Of a stretch of DNA of 5,548 nt, positions 1-5,461 are shown piece by piece (the first letter of the stretch is position 1; each line of letters starts with the position of its first letter). The position numbers were made by a program, and so were the translations under genes. Source of the DNA: a bacterium. Lineage in GTDB: Bacteria > CSSED10-310 > JAJRTK01. The notes under the pieces were generated by a model that worked only from the letters and a program-made list of their open reading frames with translations, searched no databases and was not told the DNA's origin. The stretch lies in contig JAJRTK010000477.1 in the NCBI GenBank assembly GCA_024278345.1, positions 1 to 5,548 of the forward strand, written 5' to 3'.

Positions 1-11
1 CTCGCTCAACT

Positions 12-37
12 TCCCGTTGCAACAAAGGGCAACGGGA
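12..37. repeat. Perfect 9-bp stem-loop downstream of the radical SAM gene
   Basis: TCCCGTTGC (12-20) and GCAACGGGA (29-37) are exact reverse complements around an 8-base loop. The stem lies about 80 bases after the radical SAM stop (119-121). No T-run follows it in the minus direction; in the plus direction a short T5 comes only about 15 bases later. It may protect or end a transcript, possibly also that of a gene left of the window, but it is not a standard intrinsic terminator. Nothing else is recognisable in 1-118. Confidence 0.5.
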
Positions 38-118
38 TCCCAGCCCACATTTTTGTGCGCTGCGCGTTTTCCTTTTATTTCCAATCTTTGTCCCGCCTTG
101 CGTGGATACCCCGATTTT

Positions 119-1600
119 CTACGAAGCCGTCGTCACTTCACTGACAAAATCCGCCGCGGCGCCCTTGGGCTTGCGCCGAAGCATCAGTGATTTGGCGGCC
201 TGCCAGTACATTGCGATATCCCCTTTGTTCTTGATGTTCCGGACCAGATGGAAAAGCTGTCTGGGCCGCAGATAAAAGGAGCGGGTGGCGTACCGTTGCC
301 AGTATTTGATATCCTCGGGAGTCCGGCCCTTGGGAGTGTAGACGGGGTCGAAGTCCGTGTAACCCGCCTGGGAAGAAAACCTGGACCAGTCCCGATTGTC
401 GAAACCTCCCTCTTCCATGGCGACCTGGTAAAGGGCCGTCCCCGGATAGGGTGTAGCAATGGAGAACTTACAGACGTCCAGCTTCAGCTCCTTGGCCAAA
501 GCGATGGAGCGTTTGGTCTCTTCCACGGTCTCCGTGGGAAGCCCCAAAATCATCGTCCCGCGAACCTTGAGCCCCGCTTTCCTAGCCGTATTCACCGCCC
601 ACCGGATCGTGCTGAGGTTCGTCCCCTTCTGGATCAGATCCAACAGCCGCTGCGTCCCGCTCTCGACGCCGTACGAGATGAGAGCACACCCGGCCTCCTT
701 CATCTTCCTGCAAAGCTCCAGATCCACCTGATCGGCACGGCAAGCCGTCGTCCAGACCGCCTTTTTGTGAAGGCCGCGCTCAATGAGCTCCGAACAAATA
801 TCCATGGCCCGCTGCTTGTTCACGCTGAAATTGTCGTCCAGAACAATGACTTGCCGGCCTCCGTGCTCGTTGACCAAGATCTCCCACTCATCCACCACGT
901 TCTTGGCACTCCGCGCTCGGTAGCGGTAACCCGACATCTGCCGAGCCGAACAGAAAATGCACTTGTACGGACAACCTCGAGAAGTGATGATCACCCGAAT
1001 CGGCTCCACGAAAACAGCGTCCGGCACCTGGTGATACCGGTTGAGAGGAATCCCCTCCAAATCCGGGAAAGGCAATGCATCGAGATCCGTGGGCAACGGA
1101 CGATCAGGATTGTGGACCACCCGGCCATTCCGCCGCCAAGTCAACCCCGGAATCCGATTCATCTCCTGCCCCGCCACCTCCGCCAAGACAAGCTCATGCA
1201 GGGTTTCCTCGCCCTCGCCCCGCACCACGTAGTCGAACAGCTCTTCCTTCATCGTTTCGTCGGGCAGAACCGTCGGATGCACTCCGCCCATCACCGTCTT
1301 GATGCCCGGGAAATTCTCTTTGACCACTCGCGCCACTCGCTGGCTGGCGGCGTACATCGGAGTCTTGCAGGTGATCCCCACGAACCCGGGCTCGTAATCT
1401 CGAACCACTTCCGACAGCGCGGATTCGTCCATGTTCTCCACCTGCCCGTCAAGAATCTTCACCTCAAGCCCCTTCGACTTCAGGTAAGAAGACAAATACA
1501 TCAGGCTGATGGGAGGCAAAGAGGGGGCTACCTTCTGGAAGTCCCCATAAAAGGCCGAAGAGTTGAAGTGGGGAAAAACCAGCAGCACTCTCTTATTCAT
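119..1600 (-). CDS. Cobalamin (B12)-binding domain radical SAM enzyme, substrate unknown
   Basis: The 493-residue product starts at ATG 1600, because GAGGAG lies 6 bases upstream (1607-1612). A TTG codon at 1654 is in frame but has no such site. Residues 2-140 look like a B12-binding Rossmann domain (RVLLVFPHF at the start, GGVHPTVLPDE near 105-115, and VRGEGEETL near 126). The radical SAM core follows, with a CxxxCxxC cluster motif (CPYKCIFC, C210, C214, C217), YGVESG near 310 and GTMILGLPTET near 348. Known members with this layout bind a 4Fe-4S cluster, SAM and often cobalamin, and do methylations, ring closures or rearrangements. The DxHxxG cobalamin-ligand motif is not visible, which is usual in this class. 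The C-terminal 90 residues are rich in aromatic and basic residues and may close over the active site. No substrate gene, carrier or partner is adjacent, so the reaction cannot be named. Family assignment is firm; function is open. Confidence 0.93.
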   Translation of the reverse strand: MNKRVLLVFPHFNSSAFYGDFQKVAPSLPPISLMYLSSYLKSKGLEVKILDGQVENMDESALSEVVRDYEPGFVGITCKTPMYAASQRVARVVKENFPGIKTVMGGVHPTVLPDETMKEELFDYVVRGEGEETLHELVLAEVAGQEMNRIPGLTWRRNGRVVHNPDRPLPTDLDALPFPDLEGIPLNRYHQVPDAVFVEPIRVIITSRGCPYKCIFCSARQMSGYRYRARSAKNVVDEWEILVNEHGGRQVIVLDDNFSVNKQRAMDICSELIERGLHKKAVWTTACRADQVDLELCRKMKEAGCALISYGVESGTQRLLDLIQKGTNLSTIRWAVNTARKAGLKVRGTMILGLPTETVEETKRSIALAKELKLDVCKFSIATPYPGTALYQVAMEEGGFDNRDWSRFSSQAGYTDFDPVYTPKGRTPEDIKYWQRYATRSFYLRPRQLFHLVRNIKNKGDIAMYWQAAKSLMLRRKPKGAAADFVSEVTTAS

Positions 1601-1606
1601 CTCGAT

Positions 1607-1612
1607 CTCCTC
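1607..1612 (-). promoter_or_regulatory. Ribosome binding site that sets the radical SAM start
   Basis: On the minus strand this reads GAGGAG, 6 bases before ATG 1600. It decides in favour of the 493-residue form, which begins MNKRVLLVFP at the first beta strand of the B12 domain. The 18 extra residues of the longer reading are acidic and have no family counterpart that I recognise. Confidence 0.75.
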
Positions 1613-1738
1613 ATCGTCTGCTTCCCATCGGCCCGGCCAAAGCTCTTCGCTCAATCTAAACCGAAGTCAACCACCACCACCGCCCGGAAGATTTTCTTGT
1701 GCTCTGTCTCAACCTGCCACACTCTCCAGAGCCGCCTA

Positions 1739-1768
1739 ATTAGAAACAGATTTGTAGCTAATATGCAA
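1739..1768 (-). promoter_or_regulatory. Possible sigma-70-type promoter for the radical SAM gene
   Basis: On the minus strand TTGCAT (1763-1768) is followed after 18 bases by TCTAAT (1739-1744). The second element matches the -10 consensus at five of six positions, the first matches the -35 at only three. It sits in the only clearly AT-richer part of the long gap upstream of the gene, and would give a leader of roughly 130 bases. It is a pattern match only; the organism's sigma factor preference is unknown. Confidence 0.25.
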
Positions 1769-1839
1769 GCAGCGACGAGACCGGCGATGGACTTAGCAAG
1801 TTTCAGGCCAGTTGGCTGGGGAGAAGCGAAGGGCAACGG

Positions 1840-2211
1840 CGGGGCTTCTGGATGGAACGGTCAACAGAGGTGCTTCGCGGACCTCCATCAGGCCCGGCGA
1901 CGGCCTGGTCCCGCACCGACCTGGCGCCTTCCTACGATAACCTGCCAGAGACCTCGTTCCCTGGCCCTTCTTGGATCGCTTCGAACGTCCTTGGGACCGG
2001 TGACCGGCAAAAGGATCACCGGTCTCAGTCCAGCGCCCGAGCCTGGAAAGACTTTGGCGAAGCCAACAGACGGGGCCCGCCCCATCAAGTTGCCGCAGGA
2101 ACTCGGGCCCAACGCATTTTGGGGCAACGATCCGGCTCACGCGGGTGCAAGGGGCAGGGCATTGGCGCGGAGACGATTGAACCGATCCCCTGTGTGACAA
2201 AGAGAGGTGCG
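1840..2211. other. Long non-coding, GC-rich stretch with many perfect inverted repeats
   Basis: No frame on either strand gives a recognisable protein. The stretch holds several strong stem-loops: GAGGT/ACCTC (1867-1871 with 1881-1885, with GC-TTC-GC inside the loop), CAGGCC/GGCCTG (1889-1894 with 1902-1907), GACCGGTGA/TCACCGGTC (1995-2003 with 2016-2024), TTGGC-GAA-GCCAA (2054-2066) and GACGGGG/CCCCATC (2069-2075 with 2080-2086, one G-T pair). None is followed by a run of T on either strand, so they are not simple terminators. It could be a structured RNA, a decayed gene or a palindromic repeat cluster. I searched by eye for RNase P RNA, tmRNA, 6S RNA, SRP RNA and cobalamin riboswitch signatures and found none that held up. 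Confidence 0.4.
1995..2024. repeat. Perfect 9-bp inverted repeat, 12-base loop
   Basis: GACCGGTGA at 1995-2003 is the exact reverse complement of TCACCGGTC at 2016-2024. If transcribed from the plus strand, G-U pairs extend the stem to about 13 pairs (1991-2028). There is no T-run on either side. It is the strongest fold of the 1840-2211 gap and could be part of a structured RNA or a protein binding site. Confidence 0.55.
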
Positions 2212-2403
2212 TCAGCCCGGCTTCACGACTTTGCCCGCGCTGATGCAGCGGGTGCAGACGCGCATTCTTTTGACTCCGCCATTGACCATGGCCCGGACTC
2301 GCTGCAAATTGGGCTTCCACCGGCGTTTGGTCACGTTGTGGGCGTGGCTGATCCGGTTTCCTACTTGAGGCTTCTTTCCACAGATCTCACATTGGAATGC
2401 CAT
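2212..2403 (-). CDS. rpmB: 50S ribosomal protein L28 (bL28), zinc-ribbon form
   Basis: The product is 63 residues, starting [20 protein letters not shown]. This is the classic L28 opening with the conserved GN-ISHAHN segment (residues 15-23), followed by the basic [12 protein letters not shown] segment (26-37) and the closing [12 protein letters not shown]28 is a small basic protein of the large ribosomal subunit. CxxC pairs at C5/C8 and C50/C53 mark the zinc-binding type. ATG 2403 is preceded by AAGGAG six bases upstream (2410-2415). An in-frame extension to 2481 exists but has no L28 similarity and is rejected. The gene stands alone: rpmG (L33), a common neighbour elsewhere, is absent. Identification is very secure. 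Confidence 0.97.
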   Translation of the reverse strand: MAFQCEICGKKPQVGNRISHAHNVTKRRWKPNLQRVRAMVNGGVKRMRVCTRCISAGKVVKPG

Positions 2404-2409
2404 TTTTTT

Positions 2410-2415
2410 CTCCTT
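2410..2415 (-). promoter_or_regulatory. Ribosome binding site of rpmB
   Basis: The minus strand reads AAGGAG followed by six A residues and then ATG 2403. This strong site fixes the rpmB start and fits a highly expressed ribosomal protein gene. Confidence 0.8.
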
Positions 2416-2425
2416 GGTCCGGGAA

Positions 2426-2466
2426 GGAATCGACCTGGAAAAAGATCGATTTCCCCAAAAAATCGA
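2426..2466 (-). promoter_or_regulatory. rpmB leader with two mutually exclusive hairpins
   Basis: Read on the minus strand, segment 1 (TCGATTT, 2460-2466) pairs perfectly with segment 2 (AAATCGA, 2446-2452). Segment 2 can instead pair with segment 3 (TCGATTCC, 2426-2433) with a single bulged A, using GGAAATCGA (2446-2454). The T-rich run TCTTTTTCC (2437-2445) follows segment 2 directly, so the 1:2 hairpin has the shape of a weak intrinsic terminator, and 2:3 would be an antiterminator-like alternative. Ribosomal protein leaders are often regulated, but I know of no described L28 leader of this form. The segments are short and AT-rich, so chance is a real alternative. Confidence 0.3.
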
Positions 2467-2509
2467 GTGCAAAGTCACCACAATCCGTAGCGATCATCAA
2501 CGGCGGGGT

Positions 2510-2539
2510 AGAATAGCCGGGATTGGGCGGTTTTGTCGA
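2510..2539 (-). promoter_or_regulatory. Possible promoter for rpmB
   Basis: On the minus strand TCGACA (2534-2539, five of six to the -35 consensus) and TATTCT (2510-2515, four of six to the -10) are 18 bases apart. They lie between the stop of the upstream gene (2550) and the rpmB start, which would give a leader of about 100 bases that includes the alternative hairpins. This supports rpmB as a separate transcription unit, but it is a pattern match only. Confidence 0.3.
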
Positions 2540-2549
2540 ACGCTGTGAC

Positions 2550-4349
2550 TCATTCTTTACTTTTGCGCCCTCTGGAGGCGGATTTTGCTCGCCTTGGCTT
2601 GGCGGCAGCCTTTTCTTCGATCTTCTTTCCCGTCTGGCGCTTGGGATCGAAGATCCGTCCCAGAAACCCGATGGTGATGGCGTAAGAGGGAACGACGCCT
2701 TCGAAGCCGAGGCCCCGAGAGAGCGTCTCTCCCTTCCGAAGGGGGCAATCAGAGGCATAGTAGGCGACATTGAGCTCGAAGCCATCATCGAAATAGCCGA
2801 GCTTCGCCGACTGTTTGAGCTTCTTGAAGTAGGGCACGCCTTCCATCTCCAGGCCCATCATCCGCCATTTGTCGGCGTAGAACCGGAGCATCTCGTTGTT
2901 TTGCAGGATCGTCCCAAGGACCGTGAGCATGGGGCCACCGGAGAAGATTTCCATAACGTTTCCAAGGCACTCCAGGTCTTCCTTGGTGATGCCGTTGGGA
3001 ACGACCAGATCGTAAACATCGAGCCGACCGTAATTGAGAAAGTAGGAGGGAAGCATGATGCAGCCGCGGTGCCCCACAAGAGTCCCGGCCTTGCCCATGA
3101 TGGAAATGGAGCGGATACGCTCGTTGAATTCCTCGCAAAGGACCCCGATGATTTTTTCGGCCTGGGCGCCGAAAGCGTATTCGAAGTTCAGGAGGAAGGG
3201 CTTGTCCTTCTCGATGAGTTCCCGGTCTACGGGGATTCTGGAATCCAGCTTGTCCAAATCGAGCTTGGCAACGTCGATGAGCTGGACCGGAATCCCGGTG
3301 TAGCGGCGATCCGGCAGGAAATAAATCCCCTCCCGGGCCTGATACTCCTTGAATTCCTTCTCTCGCTTTGCCGCCTGGGACAAATAGTTCCGCAGAAAAT
3401 AATAACGCAAGTCATCCGTGTCCTGGCCCTTGGCAAGAGCGCGGCCGGTTTGGAGAATTTCAGAATTCTCCGGCTCCACCAGCATCTCGTCCAGCGCCCC
3501 ACGGATCTCCGGCTCCCTCACAAAACCAGAGACGCAGTTCACGATGGAGTGGGTATTGGAGGAAATGATGTGAACCGGCCGCCCCTCAAGGCCCTTCTCC
3601 TGGATAAAGTCCAAAATATCCTGGCACCATTCCCGGGCGCGATTGTCCAGGTTCGCCGAGGTAATGGAGCTATGGACCTTCACCGTGATGTCATGATCGT
3701 GGCGTGCCAGCTCGAACATCTTCGTCATAAGTTTCCCCTTCCAGGAGCCGTCCAGCTCCATGATCTCCTCTTCGGTGATTCCAAGCTCGAAGGCCAGCTT
3801 CGTGAAAAGTTGGTTCTTCCGGGCAACGCTCAGACCGGCGTCGTGGGAAATCGTAAAGCCCGGCATCTCCACCTGGGTGGGACTGACCTCTTCCAGGGCC
3901 TCCACAAGTCCCGAAGCGATGAGCTTGGCCTTGACCTTGCTAGCCTCGATGACAAAAGAACAGAGAATCGTCACCAGATCCAGAATATCACTCACGTCCT
4001 CCCGCACCACCATGATGATTTCCGAATCCGAAATCTGGTAGGTTTCCCGCCGCTTCACGTCCGAGGAAACCTCCGTGATCCCCTCGTAACGCCCGAAGTT
4101 CTCCGGCACACGGCGCTTGACCAGAATCGTGTCCATCGACGAGATATTGTTCGGAAGCCTTTTCGTCGAGTAGATCAAGGCACCGATATCGATGATATTA
4201 TCTTCGGAAACGTAGGGGTGGAGACTGGGCTGGATCTCCTTGAAAACGTCCAGTAGATCGTAGATTCGGATGCGGCCATTGATCACGCCGTGGCGAACGT
4301 AAGTCTCGAAATCTCGGATAGCCTTGGATATCGTCTGGATCTCTTCCAT
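2550..4349 (-). CDS. Conserved-looking protein of unknown role with a nucleoside-phosphorylase-like C-terminal domain
   Basis: The 599-residue protein (starting MEEIQTISKA) has no signal peptide or membrane segment, so it is probably cytoplasmic. Residues 1-375 are mixed helical and unrecognised; they include HIISSNTHSIVNC near 260-272. Residues 389-570 resemble the PNP/UDP phosphorylase fold: FEYAFGAQAEKI (389-400), MGKAGTLVG (418-426, like the Gly-Ala-Gly phosphate/base strand), GLEMEG (499-504, like the Met-Glu ribose-binding pair) and ASD (532-534, like the base-contacting Asp). The last 30 residues are almost all Lys, Arg, Ala and Ser, a probable disordered nucleic-acid-binding or flexible tail. 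I recall similar unnamed proteins of 550-600 residues, possibly a DUF6909-type family, but cannot verify that. Start: AAGGAG at 4362-4367 is 12 bases before ATG 4349 and directly abuts ATG 4361, so 4349 is preferred; GTG 4391 is unlikely. Reading-frame integrity is certain; function is inferred. Confidence 0.88.
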   Translation of the reverse strand: MEEIQTISKAIRDFETYVRHGVINGRIRIYDLLDVFKEIQPSLHPYVSEDNIIDIGALIYSTKRLPNNISSMDTILVKRRVPENFGRYEGITEVSSDVKRRETYQISDSEIIMVVREDVSDILDLVTILCSFVIEASKVKAKLIASGLVEALEEVSPTQVEMPGFTISHDAGLSVARKNQLFTKLAFELGITEEEIMELDGSWKGKLMTKMFELARHDHDITVKVHSSITSANLDNRAREWCQDILDFIQEKGLEGRPVHIISSNTHSIVNCVSGFVREPEIRGALDEMLVEPENSEILQTGRALAKGQDTDDLRYYFLRNYLSQAAKREKEFKEYQAREGIYFLPDRRYTGIPVQLIDVAKLDLDKLDSRIPVDRELIEKDKPFLLNFEYAFGAQAEKIIGVLCEEFNERIRSISIMGKAGTLVGHRGCIMLPSYFLNYGRLDVYDLVVPNGITKEDLECLGNVMEIFSGGPMLTVLGTILQNNEMLRFYADKWRMMGLEMEGVPYFKKLKQSAKLGYFDDGFELNVAYYASDCPLRKGETLSRGLGFEGVVPSYAITIGFLGRIFDPKRQTGKKIEEKAAAKPRRAKSASRGRKSKE

Positions 4350-4361
4350 CGGATCTCTCAT

Positions 4362-4367
4362 CTCCTT
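4362..4367 (-). promoter_or_regulatory. Shine-Dalgarno site of the phosphorylase-like gene
   Basis: The minus strand reads AAGGAG and is immediately followed by ATG 4361, with a second in-frame ATG at 4349. A zero spacing is not workable for 4361, whereas 12 bases to 4349 is long but usable. This favours the 599-residue form by elimination. Confidence 0.5.
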
Positions 4368-4573
4368 ACACGGTGCCTGAAGCCCAATCACCAGGCGGAT
4401 CGAATAGTGTCACCAAACAGGGATCGACCATAAAAGGGGTTATGCCATCGGTCATTCAGCGTTGGGTTCCGCTCCCGGCGGCGGCAATCCGTCCGCCGCC
4501 ACTCGCCCGGAACGCCGCCATCGCCAGCCACGGCCCCAAGAAAAGATCCACGTCATTCCAAACCATTCCCCCT

Positions 4574-4633
4574 CGAATCCCAAGCCTGAATCTCCCACGC
4601 GCGCCGGCCCGAACCCCAAGCTTGAATCCCTCA
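4574..4633. repeat. Imperfect 24-bp direct repeat, 36-base period
   Basis: Copies at 4574-4597 and 4610-4633 agree at 20 of 24 positions (pattern CGAAYCCCAAGCYTGAATCY, then YCYCA-like ends); all four differences are C/T transitions. They are separated by a 12-base GC-rich spacer. No third copy is visible at the expected position on either side. Candidate roles are paired operator sites for the divergent genes, or leftover of a local duplication. Confidence 0.6.
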
Positions 4634-4725
4634 CTATAGGAACCCACCAACCAGATTGTCAATTCAGTCAATGGGCAAAAGACCGCGATCTCTTTGCGGG
4701 TTTCCCCCCAAAACACGAACCATCG

Positions 4726-5358
4726 ATGGAAACCATGAACAGACCCATACTTCTAGCCATCGCCGGAGGCACCGGCTCGGGAAAAACCACGGTCTCCCGT
4801 CAGCTCCTGGAGGCCCTGGGCACCGGGATCGGCCTCGCCCTGGACCTTGACGCCTATTACCACGATCTCGGCAAGCTCCCCCTCACCGACCGGGGCCTGC
4901 GCAACTTCGATTCCCCCGAAAGCCTTGATTTCGACCTGCTGACGGCCCATGTAGCGCAGCTCCGGGCAGGGCGAAGCATCGAAAAACCCATCTATTCCTT
5001 CCCCGAACACGTCCGCCTCGACAGAACCGAAACCGTCCACCCGCGACCCCTCATCCTCCTGGAGGGTATCCTTGTTTTGGCCCACAAACCCCTCCTCCCC
5101 CTCCTGGATTACAAAATCTACATCGACGCGCCGGCGGACCTCCGCTTCATCCGCCGCCTGAGCCGGGACGTTGCCGAACGAGGCCGCCAGGTGGACGGCA
5201 TCATCCACCAATACCTCGAAACCGTGCGCCCCATGCACGACCTCCACATCGAACCTTCAAGAGCCATGGCCGACATCATCATCCCCCACGTAGAACACAA
5301 CCCCACCGCCATCCACATCCTGGCATGCTTCCTCCGGCACAAGCTCAAGCTGGGCTAA
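4726..5358 (+). CDS. udk: Uridine kinase family protein (probable uridine/cytidine kinase)
   Basis: The 210-residue product begins METMNRPILLAIAGGTGSGK. It carries the Walker A loop GGTGSGKT (14-21), the LDLDAYYHDL segment (39-48) matching the D-(S)-(F/Y)-Y substrate site, NFDSPESLD (60-68), PIYSFPEHVR near 90, an ILLEGIL strand near 110, and the signature RLSRDVAERGR followed by PMHDLHIEPSRAMADIIIP. Uridine kinase transfers phosphate from ATP or GTP to uridine or cytidine, giving UMP or CMP in pyrimidine salvage in the cytoplasm. Length is typical of Udk (about 205-215). ATG 4726 or ATG 4735 are both possible; neither has a clear Shine-Dalgarno site, which hints at weak or leaderless-like initiation. 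The in-frame extension back to 4462 is proline-rich, includes the direct repeat and lacks family similarity, so it is rejected. The exact substrate (uridine versus a related nucleoside) is not proven by sequence. Confidence 0.93.
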   Translation: METMNRPILLAIAGGTGSGKTTVSRQLLEALGTGIGLALDLDAYYHDLGKLPLTDRGLRNFDSPESLDFDLLTAHVAQLRAGRSIEKPIYSFPEHVRLDRTETVHPRPLILLEGILVLAHKPLLPLLDYKIYIDAPADLRFIRRLSRDVAERGRQVDGIIHQYLETVRPMHDLHIEPSRAMADIIIPHVEHNPTAIHILACFLRHKLKLG

Positions 5359-5461
5359 GCTCACCCGATCCGCCTGCTCCCCCGTCCGGGCATGCCCTGG
5401 AGAAGTAAGCGTCGGGGCCTCGGTCATGGTACCGGCCACGGTGCAGATTTCAGACGCCGCC
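5359..5461. other. Non-coding region after udk
   Basis: No supportable gene is present. A 10-bp palindrome GGGCATGCCC (5388-5397) lies about 30 bases after the udk stop; it could help end transcription but has no T-run after it, so I do not call it an intrinsic terminator. The region leads directly into the palindrome row. Confidence 0.4.

Larger units (their letters stand above)
4350..4725. other. Divergent intergenic region between the phosphorylase-like gene and the uridine kinase gene
   Basis: Both flanking genes are transcribed outward from these 376 bases, so the region should contain two promoters and any shared operator. The end near 4420-4450 is AT-richer. The middle (4470-4530) is very GC-rich. 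A 24-bp imperfect direct repeat lies at 4574-4633. TTGTCA at 4656-4661 is a fair -35 match on the plus strand, but no acceptable -10 follows it at 16-18 bases. I could not assign either promoter with confidence. Open frames here show no recognisable protein. Confidence 0.5.

Noticed and set aside
1651-1836. 61-codon minus-strand frame with one possible membrane helix, just upstream of the radical SAM gene
   Set aside because: It starts at TTG without a Shine-Dalgarno site, uses AT-ending and rare codons unlike its neighbours, and overlaps the likely promoter. It is possible but not supportable.
1860-2000. Possible cobalamin riboswitch upstream of the B12-dependent enzyme
   Set aside because: The B12-box GCCACTG and the surrounding conserved core are missing on the minus strand, and the region is more than 250 bases from the start codon.
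248-2197. Long open frame on the plus strand opposite the radical SAM gene and its upstream gap
   Set aside because: It is a shadow of a GC-rich gene on the other strand. The translation shows no family motif and runs on through clearly non-coding sequence.
2523-4256. 577-codon open frame on the plus strand opposite the phosphorylase-like gene
   Set aside because: It mirrors the minus-strand gene. The minus reading has coherent motifs and a Shine-Dalgarno site; the plus reading has neither.
4630-4640. CTCACTATAGG, identical to the core of the phage T7 promoter
   Set aside because: Only 11 bases match and the upstream half of the promoter is absent. No phage genes or vector sequence surround it, so chance is the best explanation.
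4462-4725. In-frame N-terminal extension of the uridine kinase
   Set aside because: The extension is proline-rich, contains the direct repeat and has no kinase-family counterpart. The Walker A loop lies close to ATG 4726, as expected for Udk.
5257-5439. 60-codon minus-strand frame across the end of udk
   Set aside because: It overlaps a secure gene antisense and shows no recognisable motif.
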